DNA of 64,000 nt, taken from positions 310,001 through 374,000 of the forward strand of contig CAJQUW010004470.1 of assembly GCA_907163375.1 (NCBI GenBank), given 5' to 3'. Position 1 is the stretch's first letter. The number at the start of each line of letters is the position of its first letter. The notes beneath the pieces are model-generated. The model worked only from the letters and a program-made list of their open reading frames with translations. It was not told the origin of the DNA and made no database searches. Source of the stretch: Prostheceraeus crozeri (lineage: Eukaryota; Platyhelminthes; Polycladida; Euryleptidae). Position numbers and translations under genes: made by a program. Positions 56,741 to 64,000 of this stretch are shown here, in pieces.

Positions 56741-56928
56741 ATGGGACGACTAGAGCCAACGATTCATCATGTGTCGTCTGTTTCGCTGGCGGTTCCCTTC
56801 TGACATGCATCAAGTGCGGACGGCAATTTCACGAAGAATGCAGCAGTATGCCACGTCCCAAAACACCTGCCAATTCCAATGTGCCCAACTTTCAATGTCG
56901 AGATTGTTTTTTCATGTTATACACCTCC
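56741..56928 (+). CDS. Host gene exon: PHD finger (Polycomb-like type?)
   Basis: The 188-nt exon lies between TTTTCCATTCCAG and TCC|GTGAGTATT. It starts in phase 1 and ends in phase 0. It encodes a full Cys4-His-Cys3 PHD finger: CVVC, CIKC, FHEEC and CRDC, with the aromatic-rich tail FFMLYTS. PHD fingers of this kind read histone H3 tails. The upstream exons resemble a Tudor barrel that would end about 12-15 residues before the first Cys, and the tail after the last Cys recalls C-R-x-C-x-F-A of the first PHD of PHF1/MTF2/PHF19. The family assignment is inferred; the PHD itself is clear. The next exon was not found. Confidence 0.75.
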
Positions 56929-57108
56929 GTGAGTATTTCCTCATATTTTTGTCAAGATGATGCATTCCTCATTATTCAAAATAGTCTGTTGGGAATCGGA
57001 ATGCAGTCTCACATTCTATTCAATTGTCATGAATTTTAATGAGTGGTGTTATGTTACTTACTGAAACAGTTGGTAGGGTGGCCTCATTACTGAATGACAC
57101 ACAAGGTT

Positions 57109-57460
57109 ATTAACAACACTGAGATTAAATACACGATAGATCAGATTGCCATGCAAAAGATGTGCGGCTGGTAGGATTCGAACCTACGACCAAGGTTAAC
57201 TAGACCTGTGCTTTAACCAACTGAGCTACGAGCCACTTATGCGTCTTTGTCAGTTGGCAGGATCAAACCCTCACCACCACACATCAGTTGTCAAGGCAAT
57301 AATAATGAATGAAAAAATAACTCGTCACAATTGTGACCGCCGACATTAAGGCAAGTAGCGGGGATCGATTGTCCACCAAAGCATCTTAAGCCATGTCGTG
57401 AATGCAATTAACAACAATGAGATTAAATACACGATAGATCAGATTGCCATGCAAAAGATG
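57109..57460. repeat. 54-bp direct repeats flanking a tRNA-like unit
   Basis: 57109-57162 and 57407-57460 agree at 53 of 54 positions. The 244 bp between them contain a minus-strand tRNA-like sequence abutting the left repeat and a second box-B-like stretch (GGTTTGATCCT, minus strand, near 57270). It could be a retroposed insertion with a very long target duplication or a local tandem duplication with a 298-bp period. Confidence 0.7.
57163..57236 (-). tRNA. tRNA-like sequence, Thr(AGT)-like, probably a pseudogene or SINE part
   Basis: Read on the minus strand, 74 nt give an acceptor stem GTGGCTC/CAGCCGC (six of seven pairs), D arm TAGCTCAGTTGGTTA, a 7-nt anticodon loop CTAGTTA on a 4-bp stem (AGGT/ACCT) and a good T arm GTAGGTTCGAATCCTAC. 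The anticodon would be AGT (Thr). Position 37 is T where a purine is expected, and spacing before the D stem is one base too long. Both point to a derived copy, not a working gene. Confidence 0.45.
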
Positions 57461-58330
57461 TTATTCACTTCATGAGCATTTATTCATCATGGCATGTTAA
57501 ATTACTGTTGGTATGCAGGGCCTATGATACAAGTTTTCATAATATGGCAAGGCATTCGGATAACCAGCAAATTTCCTTTAGTGTAAGATGACGTCGAAAA
57601 TACATAATATGCAGAATTGTCATTTAATTAGCAGATTCACGGAAATCCACGGTGTTCCCTATAATTTAGCCGAATTTCCCTTTTCTCTCAATGGCCTCTC
57701 ACACGAACTTAAATAGGCTTAAATGATCATCAGATATTCATAGAGTTGGAAATCTTTATCAGTCAGTAGTTTCATCATGTGATGTTTTTGGTTTGACACT
57801 CCTTGCACCGTTGGTTGTATGAATGTCGATGACAAGCGGTTTGGTGTGAGAATGGACACAAATGAAATCAACAAAACCACACCTCTACTTCATGAACTTT
57901 TGTTTTGCGTTGTCTGATAGTCGTTGCAGATACTATGAGAAAAGGGGTAGGACTGTTGTAGAACAGAGAAAATGGCATGCTAAGAAGGCATCTTATTCTG
58001 TGGAATAGTCAAACTACTGTTCTAATATTTTCCAGGAGCTTCTAGTGGTTTCTTTTTGACCTAGTCAACAGCGACCTCTTTCGTAGCAGTCTCACAGACC
58101 TCTTACTTAACAGTGCGGTTGCCGATGTCTCAGAGATTGCCAAGATTCTTAGTTGCGCATTTACTTACCGCATCTCTATATGAAATATACATAATTAAAT
58201 TTGAGTGTATTATTTACATGCTGCACCGTACAATGATCTTATGCACAGCAATTTTCTGTATCTGATGGAAGAGGAAGCAAATTGATTAAACTGTATATTG
58301 TATATTCATTTCAGTCATACGATTTTAATC
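57461..58330. other. Unassigned sequence
   Basis: No gene or repeat recognised. Any following exon of the host gene was not found here. Confidence 0.3.
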
Positions 58331-58338
58331 GAGTAGTA

Positions 58339-59391
58339 CAGTGGTGGCAACGCGTGGCCAGCCACTGCTTCCTATAGCCAAAGTGGCACGCGGACAGTTT
58401 TTGAATCGGTGATTTGAAAAAGGCCCAGTCCGCCTTTCACCTTTAAAAGATACTTCTAGTCTTGACGTTGATATTCCTAAGGATTTCCAAAAGTATTAAT
58501 TAATGACTTATTGAGCACTGATGGCACAAAAAAATCGTTATAATGCTCAAATGATGTTCCTTTCGCAATCAACATCTTCTCAAGATGAAGGTAAAAGACA
58601 GTCATTAACTGCGTGAATACTAAATCACATGCTGTTCGATGCCTTGTTGAACATGTTTCACCACACAGTAAACAAAGTTACAATTAGCCTATAAATACGT
58701 AAAGTAGGCTACGCATGAAGGAGTACAGCCTCATGAAAGTATGTGATGGGCCCTATTTATAAGTCACCTTTCTTTCAAGTATTCTATTTGGATTTTATGC
58801 TAATTTTTAATTGCATCAATTTTGTACTAGAATGGCATTATCGCACGATTATCGTTGGGATAGCCTATGCGTGGTTTTCGAAAGTTTATGTTTCGGTAGA
58901 GTAGACCTATGTCCACTTAGGAATGTGTGGCCTAGCCACACGTCATTTGTTCTTTTAAATTGTGTGGCATGTAGACCTATGCCGATAGATGTAGGCAACT
59001 ATAGATCGTCATTTAGATTATAGACCGTAGTTAAAGACCGTCATTTTTCGATGAAATAGGGTGATATCATTCTATTAACAATGAGGTCATATGACCGCTT
59101 ATTTTCACAAAAGGCCTTCCGCAATTTGTTTGGTTTATTCACATTCCATTATTCATACAGATTTTAGAATGTAAAAGGCAGCCGCTATGTATACAATGCT
59201 CTAGATGCAAATACAATGGAATTATGTACTACCACTATGTTAAGTGCAGCAGTCCTTAAAATTACTCTCAAAGGTGCTCATGAAAGGAATTTTCGACATA
59301 CCTATTTCTGCCTTTTAAAATTGGTGGCCCGCGAGTTCTCTCGCTGGCCATTACTTGTGGCCCTCCATCCCAACTTGGTTGCCTACCACTG
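58339..59391. mobile_element. hAT non-autonomous element (1,053 bp)
   Basis: The ends CAGTGGTGGCAACGCGTGG and, on the minus strand, CAGTGGTAGGCAACCAAG are of hAT type. Flanks GAGTAGTA (58331-58338) and AAGTAGTA (59392-59399) agree at 7 of 8. Subterminal GTGGCC repeats (GTGGCCAGCC, GGTGGCCCGCG) are present. No transposase. Confidence 0.7.
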
Positions 59392-59399
59392 AAGTAGTA

Positions 59400-59790
59400 G
59401 AAGGAAGGCAGGTTATTTTCTCAACATTTTAAACACGAAATAGTTTATGTTTATAGTCAGGAAGTTAAGTTACAAGAATGTTTGTTAAGTATGACATGTC
59501 TGAATTGAAGGAATAATGGTGTTCCACTGTGTGAGTTCTTTACTTGACAGTGGTAATGACGCGCTGAGAATAAATACATTTAGTGTTGAAAAGAGCAAAC
59601 ACATTGTCATTGACGGTGTGCTCCATACGAGTGTATAATCGTTCTATAGCACTCGGGGTCTACGGAGTGTATATCGACCGTTGAAGGTGTGGGACGTCGA
59701 AGTACCGTCCGTTTATACACTTAAAAGCGTGAATAGAGATCGATGAGGAAATAAATGGGAGTTTGCTTTTGTTTTTGTCATGATATGTCT
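59400..59790. other. Unassigned sequence
   Basis: Several CGA-containing stretches (59640-59720, GTGTATATCGACCGTTG) but no recognised feature. Confidence 0.25.
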
Positions 59791-59799
59791 ATGATCTTC

Positions 59800-59965
59800 C
59801 GTCGTATGGTGGTGGTGGTGTCACAACCCAACCCCTTCCTGCTATTGGGAAGGGGTCCAGGGGATGGCCGGGCCACCGCCCGCTCCCAGCGGCGGATGAA
59901 GTCCGCACACCTGACGGGAGGCAACTCCGTCGTTTGGTCAACTACATGATTTTTTTTTCTAATGC
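59800..59965 (-). repeat. GC-rich segment with strong hairpin, possible LINE 3' end
   Basis: A GC-rich island ending in a run of T contains a 9-bp perfect stem (ACCCCTTCC at 59831-59839, GGAAGGGGT at 59848-59856). Base composition is unlike its neighbours. 3' termini of RTE-like LINEs can look like this, but there is no protein to confirm it. The 64-codon open frames on both strands have no motif. Confidence 0.3.
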
Positions 59966-60023
59966 TGATCATGATTATTCTTCAATTCTTCAGACCTTCA
60001 TTCATGGATTATGATACTCTCAT

Positions 60024-60075
60024 TGTACAAGTGTCTGCTGAGTGCTCTAAGTGTTCCATATGAAAACTTGTGCTC
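60024..60075 (+). repeat. Solo end related to the hAT-like element at 17437
   Basis: GTGTCTGCTGAGTGCTCTAA matches the left end of the 17.4-kb element (GTGTCTACTGAGTGCTCTAT), including the GTACA or GTACAGG edge and a further TTGTGCTC. The other end is not seen nearby. Confidence 0.5.
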
Positions 60076-60138
60076 ATGTAATTTGTGACTTTTATCTCTA
60101 CAGCATTTCATAACACTTTTGCCCTAGTTAATGTAATT

Positions 60139-60847
60139 GACGTAAAGCCTGTAATACATGTAGACCATCATGGCGGCCAACCTCTTTCTTGGGTGGCGGT
60201 CTTTTTCAACATCTCCGATTATGAAAGTATTAGGAAATATCGCTTAGTAAAGTTTGTATATTTTAGTGTATTTTTCATCTAGGCTATAAAACTCTTAAAA
60301 CAATAGATTCTTAACTACGTGTACATACCCGCTATGCTATGAAAGTATTTGCATTTTGACTTATTCGTGTAACTTATTATCTTGTACTTATAACAATTAA
60401 CATGGTACTCGAAACACAGTTTGCTAACATCAATGTTCAATAATTGATTTATAAATATTATTGACTATTTAACATTTAGGCATAATTCATCCTTACAACA
60501 GCAGTAAAGGCTCAACACTTAGGCCTGACAAAATGGCATAGTACATCTAACTACAGTAGTATGATTTGCACGCAAGCTTGCTGTTTATAAGGAAAACAGG
60601 ATGACCAGTAGCACAAGCGTGATAAATTACAGGTACTTAACGATTAATTTAAAGCATTTGTTAATGATGAAGGCATAAATGCCTTCATTGTTGGTGGGAT
60701 GTTGGATTGGCATGTAGCGAAGAAGTAGTTGGAAGTAACACATTATATATGCTGGACAGGCCTTACTCAAACAAATATTTTGGTGCTCAATGATTATACT
60801 GGTGAAGTATGGGAAGTGGCGGTCTATTATGCCTACAGGTTTTACGG
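60139..60847. mobile_element. MITE with CCGTAAAACCTG-type ends (copy 2)
   Basis: The left end GACGTAAAGCCTG is worn; the right end on the minus strand is CCGTAAAACCTGTAGG. The internal blocks AAGGCTCAACACTTAGG, CAGGTACTTAACGATTAA, GGACAGGCCTTACTCA and GGCGGTCTATTA recur from copy 1 at 25525-25974. Longer than copy 1 by about 260 bp. Confidence 0.55.
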
Positions 60848-61565
60848 TGAATGTGGAAAGTACGATCACGTTCAATAATAAAACTGAATTGTTCCACTTA
60901 TAGATCATAATTTTCCTTTAGCAGTGTATCGGGTTGTCACTGAATACTCCTGACGATGTGATCGATGACACGAAGTATTGAAATTTAATTTACATATATA
61001 TGTGTAATAGCAGCACGGCTTATATATCCTCAGCAGTTCACTGAAGTTTCCGGTGAGGTAAGGAAAGTTCAAATAATTCAAAAGATCCCACTCGCTTGGT
61101 GTTTATGAAGGAAATTTAATTTAGGGGACCAATGATAATCTTACTATATGAAATAAATTGCTCGAAACGACTTTTGAAATCATTTCGGGAGAAACAGCTC
61201 TGCAGTAAATGGTTACACACTCATTCTAGACTCATTCTTCTCAGTTTTCATAAGAAGCATGCACAGAGGAGACACGAAGATGCGACACTTCAAAGCGTGT
61301 AAACTACAGTCCGTTTCCTAAATCGTTGCACACCACGAAAAGTTCTTTTATCTTTTGCTTATTCTCACAAAATGTGATCGTGAGCTCATAAATCATAATT
61401 GATTGATTACTAAATTTATTCACTTGAACAGTTGAGATATTTGGCTTAGGAAATAGTGTGGTTTGTAGGGGACAACAATCCATTTGACCACAGTTGTTAT
61501 TCACAGCATTAGCTTAACTAACGGTGAAAGGCATGTAAAAGATTCTTCAATCGCGCAATCCCGAG
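60848..61565. other. Unassigned sequence
   Basis: No gene recognised. A 24-nt stretch with splice-like edges at 61034-61057 was considered and not accepted. Confidence 0.3.
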
Positions 61566-62456
61566 CTAGGGATTTTGGAATCTCAAAGTGCCAGCGCAAT
61601 GCATAGAGGAAATAGTTGTTATTTAGATTATCTTGCCTTTTTACTTGTAGCTAGTTTTTACAGGTGGCATGCTTATATTTTATCAATCAATCTCGATCCC
61701 GGGTCAGAGCTTGTAATCCCGAATTTCGGGATCAAGAAAAGGTGGAATTTCGTAGACAGGCTCTAATCCCAGGTCTTCACTCTACCATTCCCGAATCTCA
61801 AGAAATTGCAGATTGAAAGTACAAAATTCAGGAATTCACAACTGTTGCCTGTTACTCTCAACGTTAACGTTATCAATCTGTGCATAAAGCGAAGAAACTT
61901 TGAGTCAACTTGTCAATTGCGATATTGTGAGTAAACCGAATTTTGGCAATTACGATTCTCTGCTATTCCCAGTTCCTGCATCCCGGTGTCCCATTTATTA
62001 TTACATAGGCCTACACGTGTGCTTTGTCACTACATATTTACTATTTTCGAGATTTTTCGGGGTTGTGGAATTTTTTCCTATACATATGATTAGATGACAT
62101 AAAGGACCTGAGTATATAGTCATCACACTTATAAGCATGCTGGCACAGCTGTATTGAATTAGTATTTGAATATTGAATTAGTAATTCAAAGAAAGATATT
62201 GAAAAGAATTCGAAAATCTATTCGGTTTCCACCAGCGAAGCAGTAAAACATCTATAAATTACTGCCAAAATGTCAACTAAATTAATAAATTAATTAATTC
62301 CTGGGATTTCAGGATTTGCACAAACCCACTGAATCTCGAGATTGCAATCCCTACCGATATCCCATACTAGTAGTATAAATCGATCCTTTGTAATAGGATA
62401 TTTGCGATTCTACTCAATCCCGGTGTTGAGATTTTCCGGGATTTTGGAATCCCTAG
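61566..62456. mobile_element. hAT-like non-autonomous element with CTAGGGATT ends
   Basis: The left end CTAGGGATTTTGGAATC and, on the minus strand, the right end CTAGGGATTCCAAAATCCC form short terminal repeats. AATCCCG and CGGGATT repeats cluster inside both ends (61680-61790 and 62330-62450). No target duplication or protein seen. Confidence 0.5.
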
Positions 62457-63111
62457 TGGTTTGCTTAAGTAAATGAAGTAATTAGTGATTGGAAGTTTGT
62501 TGCTTTGATTCTTAGTTAGTATTTTCATGTTGGTGCTCTTCTGTCCTCCTGTCATCATGATTGAGCTGCAAAAATCTTGTTGATCCCTATCGGGCGCGTC
62601 AGCAACTACGGCGTGAAGAATTGCTATTGTTTGTGAACAGGCGCAGCAGAGGCAGACAGGCAGCCCCGTCTGTAGAACACAAATTCGAATTCTTCTGCTG
62701 ACCTCAACCCAGGGAAATGATGACTCACCAAATGACTGAGTATGGGAATAACCGGTCATGGAATAACACAGACTGGAAGTTTGCCAATGAACAGATGGGC
62801 CGATCGTGATAAAACTTGCATATTCTTGGAGTTGATAACACCAGCATTCTTTTAAACCCGAACTCGGAAACGCCAGGGTTAATGCAACAAAACTTATTAA
62901 GTTGTGTGCAGTTAACCGTTAAAAGCATTATTAGCGCGAAAGTTAGCGCAAAAATCAACCAAAAGTGTTAATTGAGTAAAACTGCACTAAATGTTGTCGA
63001 AATTCGAAAACATGTGAAAGCTTGACACAAACCTGATTCAATGGTGATAATCTTAATTTTCTTCATTTCTTAGCTTCGTCTGTAGGTATCAGTGAATGAA
63101 TTGAGCAAAAA
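62457..63111. other. Unassigned sequence
   Basis: No recognised gene or repeat. The minus-strand open frame at 62367-62759 overlaps the preceding element and has no motif. Confidence 0.3.
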
Positions 63112-63985
63112 TTCATACTTTTCAAGCATGTGATTTCTTGAACTTCTCCGACTTTCCCGACTTTTTTTTATTCTGAAGCCTTCACTCTCGTAATTCGTCC
63201 AAAAATGGAATACAAATTACAGGGTGTTAGGGGTATGAAAATATAGTTACTTGCATTTTGAATTTTGAATTGCATATCTATTTCAAAATGTGTGATTATT
63301 TCACTGAAAATAGGTACCGGTGCCAATATCGTTGTCTATACAAATAGACATTGGTATGATTGATTTTGTTCATTTGAATTAAGTTACGTAAGCATTGAAG
63401 CTTGGTAAGACTAGGCTAAGACCTTATTTTGGGGTTGAAATTCACTATGCCGGAAAAATATGCTCCGCAACGTTGGCTTTCAATCTATGACGTGACTGTT
63501 GATGTCTCTAGACTTTTTGAGGCATGCATAATCTACTTCACATTTATTTCTTCAAAAGAGGATCAAGTGAGAACTTTTCTCGTGTTGTGGAAATATTGCT
63601 CGACAGAAGCCAGATCTCGCATTAGAAAAATCAGAGAACAGTTGCGAAAGAAGAAAATGACAAACAAAGTTAGCACTCGGAAACATAAGATACTGGAATA
63701 CCTGTTTCATCAATCTACTGAAACCAGATTGCAGCTGTACCTCATCCAAAGTGTCCTCCCCTTGTTTAAGCAGTATGTCACTGCACTGAAAAATACAGGA
63801 ACCAATTTATCACACTCAGCATGATTGGCAAATAAAGTTGGTTCGGCAATTCCTTGCTTGCTTGAAGTGTCTTTCTTCTCTTGATCCTGATGCTAAAGGA
63901 CATAGTGTCTCTCAGTCATATATGTTGAAAATTCCGACCATAGCGCCAACTGTTCCTCAAATTCACGAGCACGATCAATTCGACA
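63112..63985 (+). pseudogene. hAT-like transposon remnant, copy 2 (partial)
   Basis: This repeats 29012-29877 at roughly 97% identity, including MPEKYAPQRWLSIYDVTVDV. It lacks the 14-bp insertion of copy 1, so one frame stays open from 63429 to 63824 (131 residues, with CSTEARSRIRKIREQLRKKK). A 9-bp length difference lies near 63260. Homology stops abruptly at 63985, 15 bases before the window end, so this copy is truncated or rearranged there. Confidence 0.65.
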
Positions 63986-64000
63986 AGTGTTCAATAATTC

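Noticed and set aside
57163-57236. Functional tRNA-Thr gene
   Set aside because: Acceptor mismatch, irregular D-stem spacing and T at position 37; kept only as a tRNA-like sequence.
61034-61057. 24-nt micro-exon candidate (CCTCAG and GAG|GTAAGG) after the PHD exon
   Set aside because: Phase would fit, but the pyrimidine tract is weak, the peptide resembles nothing known after this PHD type, and such short matches occur by chance.
62367-62759. 130-codon minus-strand open frame
   Set aside because: It overlaps the end of a non-autonomous element and shows no domain.

Overview
The window is AT-rich animal DNA with spliceosomal splice sites, very long introns and an extremely dense load of transposable elements: hAT, Tc1/mariner, PIF/Harbinger, CR1/Jockey-like LINEs, Penelope-like elements (PLEs) and tRNA-derived SINEs. 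There are no bacterial operons, no rRNA and no CRISPR array. The repeat spectrum, and a palindromic octamer TAGGCCTA that recurs about 14 times, suggest a marine invertebrate. The species cannot be named from the sequence.

The only host gene I can support runs on the + strand. It shows three exons with good splice sites and compatible phases: 16525-16637 and 26454-26532 together resemble a Tudor barrel, and 56741-56928 is a complete PHD finger. Tudor followed closely by PHD is the layout of Polycomb-like proteins (PHF1/MTF2/PHF19). That identity is inferred. The two introns, about 9.8 kb and 30.2 kb, account for most of the window and are packed with nested transposons. The first and last exons are not seen.

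Layout. 0.2-2.1 kb: a decayed DDE-like transposase gene of an invertebrate family (minus). 4.4-6.5 kb: a minisatellite split by a hAT element. 7.2-8.7 kb: two PLE 3' halves in perfect head-to-head inversion. 9.2-12.8 kb: an almost intact two-ORF LINE (minus). 13.3-13.5 kb: mariner-like debris. 14.8-16.1 kb: a 5'-truncated LINE. 16.8-23.1 kb: a large PLE with inverted ends, interrupted by a 3.5 kb hAT-like element with a 5-bp target duplication. 23.4-25.0 kb: a mariner-like element holding a second element. 25.3-29 kb: SINE and MITE copies and exon 2. 29.0-30.5 kb and 63.1-64.0 kb: two near-identical hAT-like copies. 30.7-35.1 kb: LINE fragments, one unusually GC/CT-rich. 36.4-36.9 kb: a 239-bp-arm SINE palindrome. 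38.6-44.5 kb: a hAT element with a perfect 8-bp target duplication carrying a nested Harbinger. 45.3-51.4 kb: Harbinger-type ends enclosing a Tc1 element, a hAT MITE, a PLE fragment and a small hairpin. 51.9-53.8 kb: a dispersed 14-bp motif of unknown role. 54.7-63 kb: a SINE, the PHD exon, a tRNA-like unit flanked by 54-bp direct repeats, and several non-autonomous elements.

The elements do not form a pathway. What they record is layered insertion into the introns of one chromatin gene. All calls come from reading by eye; no database comparison was possible.
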